A stretch of DNA of 34,284 bases. Source: JAHHUA01 sp036635475. GTDB lineage: Bacteria; Bacillota; Clostridia; Oscillospirales; Ruminococcaceae. Under the pieces are notes generated by a model that worked only from the letters and a program-made list of their open reading frames with translations, ran no database searches and was not told where the DNA came from. The stretch is from contig JAVWQH010000021.1 in assembly GCA_036635475.1 (NCBI GenBank), positions 1 through 34,284 of the forward strand, given 5' to 3'. The position numbers and the translations under genes were made by a program. Positions 24,799-33,011 of the stretch are shown piece by piece; the first letter of the stretch is position 1; every line of letters begins with the position of its first letter.

Positions 24799-25422
24799 AT
24801 GGCTCGAGCAAGAAAAGATTTTGATAAAGAAGAGCTTTATCGAAAGTTAATGCCAACCCAAAGTTTGCAAAGTGAAGGTATAGCAGGCGAAAACAACAAA
24901 GCTTTTGCAAAAAATCAGACAGTGGAAACTAATCCAACTGAAAACGTCAGTAGAGATGTTATTGTACAAAAGTTCACTGAAGAGGAACTCAGCGATGATT
25001 TTGTTCCCAATGTTGAGTGGGTGAACACATCATTTGAGCAGAACAAATCAACAACTGTCACCAATGGACAAAGCAATTGCGCAGAAACTCAAATTTCTTC
25101 CTTTATACCCTCCCCCATACAAAAAAGTTTAAATGACGTAAATGATAACGATAACAAATTGGTTGTACATAATGTTATGGAAGACCTTGTTGTCAGTGTA
25201 ATTAATAAAAACGTCAAAAATTTTAACTGTTGTATGTGCGAACAATGTTTGAATGATATGGCAGCACTATCCCTTAATTTGTTGCCACCCAAATATATTG
25301 CCGCTACAAAAGATGAGATTGTTAAGTTAACGGCGGATTACATTAAAAAATCGGAGATAGATGTTTCACCGATTGTTATAAAAGCAATTATCAAAGTTAA
25401 AGGTTCTCCAAGACATAATTAA
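24799..25422 (+). CDS. ComFB-domain protein, partner of the ParA ATPase
   Basis: A 207-residue protein. Residues about 122-205 match ComFB: VHNVMEDLVVSVINKNVKNF, the Cys-rich CCMCEQC (Cys 144, 145, 147, 150), then MAALSLNLLPPKYIAATKDE. ComFB domains are reported as c-di-GMP receptors in other bacteria, and the Cys cluster can hold zinc. Residues 1-120 are hydrophilic and probably disordered, starting with a basic patch (MARARKDFDKEELYRKLMPT) that could contact the ParA protein or DNA. The ATG lies five bases after the parA stop, with AAGGAGAG inside parA, so the two are co-translated. A strong terminator follows. Confidence 0.8.
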   Translation: MARARKDFDKEELYRKLMPTQSLQSEGIAGENNKAFAKNQTVETNPTENVSRDVIVQKFTEEELSDDFVPNVEWVNTSFEQNKSTTVTNGQSNCAETQISSFIPSPIQKSLNDVNDNDNKLVVHNVMEDLVVSVINKNVKNFNCCMCEQCLNDMAALSLNLLPPKYIAATKDEIVKLTADYIKKSEIDVSPIVIKAIIKVKGSPRHN

Positions 25423-25459
25423 TTGTTTTTTACATTAAATTTAATAATACTATTTTAAT

Positions 25460-25495
25460 AAAAGTGTCGAATAATATTTTTTATTCGGCACTTTT
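25460..25495 (+). terminator. Terminator of the parA-comFB unit
   Basis: A 15-bp stem with one G-U pair (arms 25460-25474 and 25481-25495) whose own 3' arm ends in CTTTT. Confidence 0.8.
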
Positions 25496-25664
25496 GCTAT
25501 AGGAAAATCTGCAATTCAAATTATATAAACTAAAACAATTTAGGCTGCTAAAGTGCTTTTAATAGCATTTTTTAAAGTTTAGGCTAAAATAAGGGAATAT
25601 AATGAAATAATATTTACTAAATTAACATTTTTACGTTAACATTGTTTTTTTACAGCAATATCTC

Positions 25665-25693
25665 TTTACATCAGGGAAGAAAAATGTTAAAAT
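25665..25693 (+). promoter_or_regulatory. Probable promoter of nifJ
   Basis: TTTACA (25665-25670) and TAAAAT (25688-25693), 17 bases apart, each one base from consensus. A start near 25700 leaves a 5' leader of about 265 nt. Confidence 0.55.
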
Positions 25694-25812
25694 TTAAAAG
25701 GACATGTAAAGATTATTGGAAATGCAAGGATTATCTCTTAGTTTAAGAAATTTGAATTTGCATTTTATAATTATATCTTTAAATGATAATTTCTCATTTA
25801 TATTTTGAGAAC

Positions 25813-25915
25813 TTTAGGGTATTAGCACTACCCCTAAAATTTTACCCGTACATAAAACGGGTAATCTCGGCTGTATTTAATGAGATTTTTTAGGGTATTA
25901 GCACTACCCCTAAAA
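25813..25915 (+). promoter_or_regulatory. nifJ leader: two identical hairpins around a terminator-like hairpin
   Basis: The 27-base unit TTTAGGGTATTAGCACTACC plus CCTAAAA occurs identically at 25813-25839 and 25889-25915. Each folds as TTTAGGG, TA, loop TTAGCAC, TA, CCC, CTAAA with one bulged C. Between them lie ACCCG/CGGGT (25844-25862) and AATCTC/GAGATT (25863-25886) followed by six T residues, a weak intrinsic terminator. Arms of the first unit can also pair with those of the second, enclosing the terminator, which would allow two alternative folds. This is not a riboswitch I recognise. Just after, ATGTT/AACAT pair before the ribosome binding site. Confidence 0.6.
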
Positions 25916-25963
25916 AATAATGTTGTCCAATAACATTAATAAAACTAGGGAGGAAAAGTTATC

Positions 25964-28900
25964 ATGGCAAGACAAATGAAAACCATGGATGGTAACAATG
26001 CAGCAGCACACGTTTCATATGCGTTTACTGATTTAGCTGCTATCTATCCTATCACACCATCATCTGTTATGGCAGAAGTAACAGACAAATGGTCCGCTGA
26101 CGGTCAAAAGAACATCTTCGGACAAAAAGTTAAGGTTGTTGAAATGCAATCTGAGGCAGGTGCCGCTGGTACTGTTCACGGTTCTTTAGCAGCAGGTGCT
26201 TTAACAACAACTTACACTGCATCTCAAGGTCTACTTTTGATGATTCCAAATATGTACAAAATAGCAGGCGAGCTTCTACCTTGCGTAATTCACGTTTCTG
26301 CAAGATGTGTAGCTTCCCACGCACTTAATATTTTCGGAGATCATTCCGATATTTATGCTTGTCGTCAAACAGGTTTCGCAATGCTTTGTTCTAACTCCGC
26401 TCAAGAAGTTATGGACTTAGGTGCAGTTGCTCACTTGACAACAATCAAGAGCAGAGTTCCATTCTTGCACTTCTTCGACGGTTTCAGAACTTCTCATGAA
26501 ATTCAAAAAATTGAAACATGGGATTACAAAGACCTTGAAGAAATGCTTGACAAAGACGCAGTTGATGCGTTCAGAAAACATAGCTTGAACCCTGAGCGTC
26601 CAGCACTACGTGGAACAGCTCAAAACGGCGATATATTCTTCCAAGCAAGAGAAGCTTGTAATAAATTCTATGATGCTGTTCCTGCAACAACTCAAGAATA
26701 TATGAACAAAGTTAATGCTAAACTTGGAACTAACTATCAACTATTCAACTACTACGGTGCTCCAGATGCAGAAAATGTTATTATTGCTATGGGTTCTGTA
26801 TGTGAAACAATTGAAGAAACAATTGACTACTTAAATGCTAACGGCGGCAAAGTTGGTATGGTTAAAGTTAGACTTTACAGACCATTCTCCGCTGAACATC
26901 TAATTAATGCAATCCCTGCAACAGCTAAGAAAATCACTGTTATCGACAGAACAAAAGAGCCAGGTTCACTTGGCGAACCTCTATACTTAGACGTTGTTCT
27001 TGCTTTGAAGGATTCTAAGTTCACAAGTCTACCAATCTACTCAGGCAGATATGGTCTTGGTTCAAAAGATACAACTCCTTCTCAAATTGCTGCAATTTAT
27101 GAAAATGCAACTAAACCAGCACCTAAGAAGAGATTTACAATTGGTATTACAGATGACGTAACATACCTATCTCTTGAAAATGCTGATATTGGCGATACAA
27201 CTCCAGCTGGCACAACAAGCTGTAAATTCTGGGGACTTGGCTCAGACGGAACAGTTGGTGCAAACAAAAACTCCATCAAGATTATCGGTGACCATACAGA
27301 CAAGTATGCTCAAGCTTACTTTGCTTATGACTCAAAGAAATCCGGTGGTATAACAGTTTCTCACCTAAGATTCGGCGACAAGCCAATCAAGTCCACATAC
27401 CTTATCAACAAGGCTGACTTTGTTGCATGTCATAACCCATCTTATGTTGGCAAATATGATATGGTTTCCGACCTTAAAAAGGGTGGTTCATTCCTTCTTA
27501 ACTGCGGTTGGGATTTAGCTGAAATTGAAAATGTATTCCCTCCTGAAATGAAGAGATATATTGCTCTTAACAATATTCACCTTTACACAATCGACGGAAT
27601 TAAGATTGGTAAAGAAATTGGTTTGGGCGGACGTATCAACACTGTTTTGCAAGCTGCATTCTTTAGCATTTCTAAGGTTATTCCTGAAACAGATGCTATC
27701 CAATATATGAAAGATGCTGCTACAAAGTCCTATGGTAAAAAGGGCGAGGCTGTCGTTAAGATGAACCATGATGCTATCGAACGTGGTGCTAAGGACTACA
27801 TCGAAGTTAATGTTCCTGAATCTTGGAAATCAATCTCCGGCACATCTGAACTTCCAAAGGTTAATGGCAACAGAAAAGACCTAACTGACTATGTAAACAA
27901 CATTCTAATCCCTGTTAATGCTCAAAGAGGCGACGGTTTGCCTGTTTCCGCATTTATAGATTACGTAGACGGTGAAGTTCCTCAAGGTTCTGCTGCATAC
28001 GAAAAACGTGGTATTGCTGTTGACGTTCCAACTTGGGATTTTGAAAGCTGTATCCAATGTAATTTCTGTTCATATGTTTGTCCTCATGCTTGTATCAGAC
28101 CAGTTGTTCTAAATGAAGAAGAAACTAAAAATGCTCCTGCTGAAATGAAACTAACTGATATGACAGGTATGCCTGGATTTAAGTTTGCTATGTCCGTTTC
28201 TGCACTAGACTGCACAGGTTGTGGTTCATGCGTAAACGTTTGCCCAGGTAAGAAGGGTGTTAAGGCTTTGTCAATGCAGCCTCTTGAAACCCAACTTGAT
28301 TCTCAAAAGGGCTTTGACTACGGAATTAAGATTGAACCTAAGGCTGAAGTTTTTGAGAAATTCAAGGAAACTACAGTTAAGGGCAGCCAATTCAAACAAC
28401 CACTTCTTGAATTCTCCGGCGCTTGTGCTGGTTGCGGTGAAACACCTTACGCTAAACTTCTAACTCAAGTTGCAGGCGAAAGAATGTACATTGCAAACGC
28501 AACAGGTTGTTCTTCAATCTGGGGCGGTTCTGCTCCTTCCACACCATATACAGTAAACCACGAAGGTCATGGTCCAGCTTGGTCCAACTCACTATTCGAG
28601 GATAATGCTGAGTACGGTTATGGTATGTATCTAGCTCAATCTACAATTAGAAACGGCTTGATTACTAAGGTTGATGCAATTCTTGCTGATACAACAGACA
28701 GCAGCTGTGCGAAGTCTGCTACAACAAGAACAGCTTGCGAAAACTATCTTGCTACTCTTGATGATGCCAAAACTAATGAAGTTGCAACAAAAGAATTAGT
28801 TTCTGCTTTGAACAACTGCAGTTGTGAAAAAGCTAAGGAAATCGTTAAAGATAAAGAATTCCTTGCTAAGAAATCCGTTTGGATTCTTGGTGGTGACGGT

Positions 28901-29530
28901 TGGGCATTTGATATTGGATTTGGTGGTCTTGACCATGTTATCGCATCAGGCGAAGATATCAATATCCTAGTATTCAACACTGAAGTTTATTCCAACACAG
29001 GCGGACAATCCTCTAAGGCAACACCAACCGGTGCTGTTGCTCAATTTGCTGCTGCTGGTAAGGAAGTTAAGCAAAAGGATTTGGCTGCAATCGCAATGAG
29101 CTATGGCTACGTATACGTTGCACAAGTTGCAATGGGTGCTGACTACAATCAATGTATGAAGGCATTTGTTGAGGCTGAAAGCTATCATGGTCCATCATTG
29201 ATTATTGCTTACTCTCCATGTATCAACCATGGTACAAAGGGCGGTATGGGCAAGTCAATGACAACAATCAAGAATGCTGTTGATGCAGGTTACTGGCATA
29301 TGTTCAGATTTGACCCACGTCTAAAAGAAGAAGGCAAAAACCCATTTGTTCTTGATTCAAAAGAGCCTAAGTCAAGTTACAAAGACTTCATCACAAATGA
29401 AGTTCGTTACAGCTCGCTAACTCGTGCATTCCCAGAAAGAGCAGAAAAATTGTTCGAAAGAGCAACAGCAACTGCATCTGATAAGTACGAAAAGCTTGTT
29501 AAACTTGCTAAGCCATTCGATGCTGAATAG
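25964..29530 (+). CDS. nifJ: Pyruvate:ferredoxin (flavodoxin) oxidoreductase
   Basis: Oxidises pyruvate to acetyl-CoA and CO2, reducing ferredoxin; the core of clostridial fermentation. The 1188-residue chain has all domains fused: N-terminal domain I (YAFTDLAAIYPITPSSVMAE), the transketolase-like and gamma regions, a two-cluster ferredoxin domain (CIQCNFCSYVCPHACIRP at about 695, CTGCGSCVNVCPGKKG at about 755), and the C-terminal TPP domain (SGACAGCGETPYAKLL, LGGDGWAFDIGFGGLDH, and NTEVYSNTGGQSSKATPTGA). Length is standard. ATG 25964 follows GGGAGG. Codons are C- and T-ending in a repetitive, highly biased way compared with neighbours, as expected of a very highly expressed gene. Confidence 0.98.
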   Translation: MARQMKTMDGNNAAAHVSYAFTDLAAIYPITPSSVMAEVTDKWSADGQKNIFGQKVKVVEMQSEAGAAGTVHGSLAAGALTTTYTASQGLLLMIPNMYKIAGELLPCVIHVSARCVASHALNIFGDHSDIYACRQTGFAMLCSNSAQEVMDLGAVAHLTTIKSRVPFLHFFDGFRTSHEIQKIETWDYKDLEEMLDKDAVDAFRKHSLNPERPALRGTAQNGDIFFQAREACNKFYDAVPATTQEYMNKVNAKLGTNYQLFNYYGAPDAENVIIAMGSVCETIEETIDYLNANGGKVGMVKVRLYRPFSAEHLINAIPATAKKITVIDRTKEPGSLGEPLYLDVVLALKDSKFTSLPIYSGRYGLGSKDTTPSQIAAIYENATKPAPKKRFTIGITDDVTYLSLENADIGDTTPAGTTSCKFWGLGSDGTVGANKNSIKIIGDHTDKYAQAYFAYDSKKSGGITVSHLRFGDKPIKSTYLINKADFVACHNPSYVGKYDMVSDLKKGGSFLLNCGWDLAEIENVFPPEMKRYIALNNIHLYTIDGIKIGKEIGLGGRINTVLQAAFFSISKVIPETDAIQYMKDAATKSYGKKGEAVVKMNHDAIERGAKDYIEVNVPESWKSISGTSELPKVNGNRKDLTDYVNNILIPVNAQRGDGLPVSAFIDYVDGEVPQGSAAYEKRGIAVDVPTWDFESCIQCNFCSYVCPHACIRPVVLNEEETKNAPAEMKLTDMTGMPGFKFAMSVSALDCTGCGSCVNVCPGKKGVKALSMQPLETQLDSQKGFDYGIKIEPKAEVFEKFKETTVKGSQFKQPLLEFSGACAGCGETPYAKLLTQVAGERMYIANATGCSSIWGGSAPSTPYTVNHEGHGPAWSNSLFEDNAEYGYGMYLAQSTIRNGLITKVDAILADTTDSSCAKSATTRTACENYLATLDDAKTNEVATKELVSALNNCSCEKAKEIVKDKEFLAKKSVWILGGDGWAFDIGFGGLDHVIASGEDINILVFNTEVYSNTGGQSSKATPTGAVAQFAAAGKEVKQKDLAAIAMSYGYVYVAQVAMGADYNQCMKAFVEAESYHGPSLIIAYSPCINHGTKGGMGKSMTTIKNAVDAGYWHMFRFDPRLKEEGKNPFVLDSKEPKSSYKDFITNEVRYSSLTRAFPERAEKLFERATATASDKYEKLVKLAKPFDAE

Positions 29531-29544
29531 TATCTATAAATTAA

Positions 29545-29577
29545 AAAAGCTTAGGTATAAATAAGATTTAAGCTTTT
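29545..29577 (+). terminator. First hairpin after nifJ
   Basis: AAAAGCTTA (29545-29553) and TAAGCTTTT (29569-29577), a perfect 9-bp stem just after the stop; few T residues follow. Confidence 0.6.
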
Positions 29578-29587
29578 AGCTAAAAAA

Positions 29588-29650
29588 GAGGTATTGGAAT
29601 TGCCAATTTAGATTATTTTAATATTTTTAAGCAGGCAATTTTTCTACCTC
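29588..29650 (+). terminator. Second, bipartite hairpin after nifJ
   Basis: GAGGTA (29588-29593) pairs with TACCTC (29645-29650), and inside it AATTGCC (29598-29604) with GGCAATT (29634-29640). The last arm is followed by TTT, so it may back up the first terminator or protect the mRNA 3' end. Confidence 0.5.
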
Positions 29651-29687
29651 AATATTTAGCATATAGACTATTAAATTATAAACATTT

Positions 29688-29720
29688 AGGGCGTGTATCA
29701 AAACGATACACGCCCTTTTT
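29688..29720 (+). terminator. Third hairpin and main terminator after nifJ
   Basis: AGGGCGTGTATC (29688-29699) and GATACACGCCCT (29705-29716), a perfect 12-bp stem followed by TTTTTGTT on the plus strand. It lies between convergent nifJ and the HD-GYP gene and may also stop the latter. It matches the hairpin at 12616-12644 except for one compensated base pair and the loop. Confidence 0.88.
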
Positions 29721-29736
29721 GTTATTAATAATTATT

Positions 29737-31233
29737 TTAGCTCAACAGTGAAAGTTCTTCATCTATATATTCTCTCATCATTTTTGGGGTTTTCCAAGCA
29801 CAACTCTGCTCAAAAATATTCAGAATGTCATTGTCAATTCCACCATTTTCAGCAAGTGAATATAAAATATCAAAGGCTTTTTCAACGGTTATTTGTGATT
29901 TATAAGGTCTATCGTCCGTTGTTAGTGCCTCAAAAATATCCAAAATTGTTAGTATCCTTATTTCGCTTGGAATACTGTCTTCTTTTATTCCATTAGGGTA
30001 GCCTTTTCCGTTTAAAAGTTCGTGATGTAAACCTGCAATAGCTTGAACTACTTTATATTTTTTTGAAAACACCATCTTAGACAGAAGTTTACTTGTTATT
30101 TCAGCGTGATTTTGAATTGCTTTTCTCTCATTTTCTGTCAAAGTTCCAGTGCGAATAGATAATTCCTCAACTTCTTCTTGAGTCAGCCAATTGCGTTTCA
30201 CACCATCTGTGTCAATGAAATATCTATCAGCAATTTTCCTAACAACTTCCATATCATCGTCAGAAATAATCATTGCAATATTCAGATTATGGCATATTAC
30301 TTTTGTTTCAATTGCATATTTTTCGATTTTTTCGTATTCTTCCTGAGAAATATCCCCTTCCAGCAAGTCAACTTTAGCTAAAAGTCGGATTTTTTCCATT
30401 CTGTTGACGATTTCTTTTTCGTTTTCGGCAAGTCTTGAAGATTTATTGAGTATTTCAATTGGTGTGACAAGTTTTCCGATATCGTGCAGCCAAGCAGTCA
30501 TTATAAGAATTTCTTTTCTGTCTTTTGTCACCTTTCCGAAAATTTCAGTTGCTTTTTCGTTATCTTCAACATAATCTAAAAAAGAAAGCATAATTTCAAC
30601 AATTCTAACTGTATGTCTTGCATTATATGGAGTTCTTTCGTCAATAGCTGTTATAATTACATCAAAAAAAGAAAACATTTGACGTTTAATTTCCAGTTGA
30701 TATGTTAAATTAGAAAGAGTAACACCGGAAAATGACATAATAGTGGAAATCATTTTTTCACTTTTAGCAGAATACGCAATTGGGTTTTCATCTTTATCCA
30801 ATGCGTTAAGGAGCTGCAAAATTCCCAATACTTCTCCTTGATTATCAATAATCGGGAAAATTAACATTGATTTTGTTGCACAAAAAAATTGTTCATCAAA
30901 TTCTTGCATAAGGGAACTGTCGATTAAATCGTTATTATACACATCAGGTATATTGGAAATAATTTTATTTTTAATGCAGTGTTTTATAACATTTATAAAC
31001 ACTTGGGGTATAATATCTTTTGTTGGCATAGGCTCTTGAGTGCTATTAAATTTTTCGATGGATTTATTTTTAGCTATTCTCAAAATTATTGAATCAGAAT
31101 TAATTCTGTAAATTAATCCAACATCAGAATTTGTTACATCAATTGATTTTGACAGAATAATATCCAGCAGTTTACTTTGATTACTTTCCTCTGAAATTTC
31201 AATTCCAATTTCAAGAATATCCTTTTTAGTCAT
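29737..31233 (-). CDS. GAF-HD-GYP phosphodiesterase (c-di-GMP type)
   Basis: A 498-residue signalling protein. Residues about 20-175 are a GAF-like sensor. The HD-GYP domain follows, with ARHTVRIVE (His 207), WLHDIGKLVTP (His 250, Asp 251), NHAEIT (His 376), HHELLNGKGYPNG (403-415, with the GYP) and DIFEALTTDDRPYK. The distance from HDIGK to the next His is about 95 residues longer than in minimal HD-GYP domains, the insert being helical and charged (about 268-362); I recall a known subfamily with such an insert. HD-GYP enzymes hydrolyse c-di-GMP, some cGAMP. ATG 31233 follows GGGGGTGG. Transcribed toward nifJ. Confidence 0.92.
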   Translation of the reverse strand: MTKKDILEIGIEISEESNQSKLLDIILSKSIDVTNSDVGLIYRINSDSIILRIAKNKSIEKFNSTQEPMPTKDIIPQVFINVIKHCIKNKIISNIPDVYNNDLIDSSLMQEFDEQFFCATKSMLIFPIIDNQGEVLGILQLLNALDKDENPIAYSAKSEKMISTIMSFSGVTLSNLTYQLEIKRQMFSFFDVIITAIDERTPYNARHTVRIVEIMLSFLDYVEDNEKATEIFGKVTKDRKEILIMTAWLHDIGKLVTPIEILNKSSRLAENEKEIVNRMEKIRLLAKVDLLEGDISQEEYEKIEKYAIETKVICHNLNIAMIISDDDMEVVRKIADRYFIDTDGVKRNWLTQEEVEELSIRTGTLTENERKAIQNHAEITSKLLSKMVFSKKYKVVQAIAGLHHELLNGKGYPNGIKEDSIPSEIRILTILDIFEALTTDDRPYKSQITVEKAFDILYSLAENGGIDNDILNIFEQSCAWKTPKMMREYIDEELSLLS

Positions 31234-31519
31234 TGCACACCCACCCCCAATTTATATACACTGTCAAAACATTTTGTGAAAATATTGATTTATTATAAAG
31301 TGTACTGAAATATTCTATCAGAGCTAACAAATCATATCAAGTCAAATAATGATAACTCGTTATATTTTATTATAATACTTCTAGTTAATGATATTATATT
31401 AATCAATGAGTTAAACATTTATACAGAAATTGTTATAAAAATATTGTTTATCAATTCACTATTTCGTGTTATTATATACTAACATCAAAACAATTAATAA
31501 TCAATCAAAAGGAAGAAAT

Positions 31520-32065
31520 ATGAACAAAATTATTGGCAATAAAATTACATTATCGCAATTATCGGAAAATATTTTTAACATATCAACTAATCAAACCGAC
31601 AAAAAAATTGGTGAAGTCTGCATTAAACCAAAGGATAATACTCCACTATTAATTTGTGAAGTGAACTTAGACAAATATGATGAAAACTACTATTTAATGA
31701 GCATTTGTCTGCTGATAAAATATGCTCTCTCCGTACTTCAAAATAAATCAATACTTCTCCTGCCAAAAAATTATGCTGAATTTAAAATGTGCAAAAAACT
31801 TTTGGGTGAGGAAAAAGAAATTGACAATAAGCTTTATTTTGAGTGGCAAAACTCGCCGCTTTTATTGGGCGAGTATATTCATTTTAAAGGCAATCATTAT
31901 AATCTTCATTTCATCGCCAAACACAGTGAGGATTTATCGGAATATTGCGTGTATGAGCCATTATATGGAGATGGCGGAATGTGGGTTAGACCTGCAAAAA
32001 TGTGGGGCGAAGCTGTTGAAAAAGATGATGTATTCTATCCTAGATTTGAAAAAATATGGGAATAA
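31520..32065 (+). CDS. DUF1653 protein with unassigned N-terminal domain
   Basis: Residues about 116-181 are DUF1653: GEYIHFKGNHYNLHFIAKHS, then YEPLYGDGGMWVRPAKMW and YPRFEKIWE, a small beta domain often found alone and of unknown function. The first ~110 residues have no family I recognise; they contain two hydrophobic stretches (LLICEVNL and YYLMSICLLIKYALSVL) that look like buried core rather than membrane. The ATG at 31520 has AAAGGAAG upstream. An in-frame ATG at 31466 overlaps a plausible promoter (TTTATC 31447-31452, TATTAT 31470-31475). The gene stands upstream of, and is 93 bases from, a CBM9-like gene. Confidence 0.8.
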   Translation: MNKIIGNKITLSQLSENIFNISTNQTDKKIGEVCIKPKDNTPLLICEVNLDKYDENYYLMSICLLIKYALSVLQNKSILLLPKNYAEFKMCKKLLGEEKEIDNKLYFEWQNSPLLLGEYIHFKGNHYNLHFIAKHSEDLSEYCVYEPLYGDGGMWVRPAKMWGEAVEKDDVFYPRFEKIWE

Positions 32066-32097
32066 TAAAATATTAATGACTTTTTTAATGAAAATGT

Positions 32098-32126
32098 TTG
32101 CAAAATTCTTATATTAATTATATACT
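32098..32126 (+). promoter_or_regulatory. Probable promoter of the CBM9-like gene
   Basis: TTGCAA (32098-32103) and TATACT (32121-32126), 17 bases apart, about 20 bases before the ribosome binding site. Confidence 0.55.
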
Positions 32127-32158
32127 TGACTTAGAATATGAATGGTGGTGTGAAATAA

Positions 32159-32704
32159 ATGTGTTATAGAATTTCTTTAACTAAGGAAAACACTAACTTT
32201 GATGTTTTACCTGTTGCACTGATAAAAAACTATCCTCTTGAAAAGCGGTACTATAAACCGTACACTCAAGGCAAACTTTGTTTTTCGTCAGATGGCTTGT
32301 CCTGTCAATTGATGGCGTTTGAAGCAATACCCGAGAAAAACAGCCAACTCAAACTTGTACTTTGCTTTGAAACTGACTTGCCATTTATTGTTGACATCTA
32401 TTCTGACAATCGCAAAGCTGCGAAAATCGGAGAAACTGATGTTGTAGATGAAGTGAAATTTCACTTTTTTAATGGTGAAGACCTTCAAGGAAAATATTGG
32501 GGAGCTAATATTACACTTGACAATTCCGCAATTAAAAAATATTTTAATGATTTTGTAATAGCCAATAATAAAAAAATTAATGGTAATATTTTTAAGCTAT
32601 GCGAAAATGGCGAAAAAGTTCATTATGGTTCGCTTTATCCTGTCGACTTCAAAACGAAAAATCCATACGAACAATATGGAGAATTTATCATAACTGATTA
32701 TTAA
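32159..32704 (+). CDS. Carbohydrate-binding family 9-like domain protein (putative)
   Basis: A 181-residue soluble protein without signal peptide. The end, GNIFKLCENGEKVHYGSLYP followed by NPYEQYGEFIITD, resembles the C-terminal block of CBM9-like proteins (a GNFYKCGD...HFGSWNP...PEFFGEL pattern, from memory), as does LVLCFETDLPFIVDIYSDN earlier. Intracellular CBM9-like proteins are common in gut Clostridia and their ligands are mostly unknown. ATG 32159 has GGTGGTG upstream. The next small gene starts 16 bases after the stop, so the two are probably co-transcribed. Confidence 0.5.
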   Translation: MCYRISLTKENTNFDVLPVALIKNYPLEKRYYKPYTQGKLCFSSDGLSCQLMAFEAIPEKNSQLKLVLCFETDLPFIVDIYSDNRKAAKIGETDVVDEVKFHFFNGEDLQGKYWGANITLDNSAIKKYFNDFVIANNKKINGNIFKLCENGEKVHYGSLYPVDFKTKNPYEQYGEFIITDY

Positions 32705-32720
32705 TAAGGGGGATTTTTTA

Positions 32721-32912
32721 ATGAAATTAATTAGTAAAGTTATATCTTTAACCGCTTTAACAGCCGGTGCAGCCTATGCTATCAACAGACTTGTAAATTG
32801 CGCTTATGAAAAAATATCCGGCAAGTACGTCACGCCGAACCACGAAGATTTCGTAATTGGCGATGACAAAGAACAAAATTATAGCGGTGAACACATTGAC
32901 GAGGAAAAATAA
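32721..32912 (+). CDS. Small protein with a hydrophobic N terminus, unknown function
   Basis: A 63-residue protein beginning MKLISKVISLTALTAGAAYA, a hydrophobic helix or weak signal anchor, followed by a hydrophilic acidic tail (GDDKEQNYSGEHIDEEK). The ATG at 32721 follows AAGGGGGA with seven bases between, a strong site that makes translation likely. A terminator follows at 32934. No family recognised. Confidence 0.7.
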   Translation: MKLISKVISLTALTAGAAYAINRLVNCAYEKISGKYVTPNHEDFVIGDDKEQNYSGEHIDEEK

Positions 32913-32933
32913 AATTTTAGTATTTTGATTTTA

Positions 32934-32966
32934 AAACCCGCCGACGAAAATATTGTGGGTGGGTTT
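32934..32966 (+). terminator. Terminator of the CBM9-like operon
   Basis: AAACCCGCC (32934-32942) and GGTGGGTTT (32958-32966) pair over nine bases with one G-U; TATTTTG follows. Confidence 0.8.
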
Positions 32967-33011
32967 ATTTTGTTTGTAGAATTATAAATAAAAATTCAAG
33001 TTGGAGGGCAT

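Noticed and set aside
24032..25422. Plasmid-type partition system
   Set aside because: No ParB HTH protein, no parS-like repeats and no plasmid replication gene nearby. The partner gene is ComFB-like.
25640..25655. Rex-type operator upstream of nifJ (TTAACAT repeats)
   Set aside because: The two TTAACAT elements are direct, not the spaced inverted TTGTTAA/TTAACAA pair expected for Rex.
29986..30490. HD-GYP insertion as a novel domain fusion
   Set aside because: A ~95-residue helical insert between HDIGK and the next His is, to my recollection, found in a known HD-GYP subfamily.
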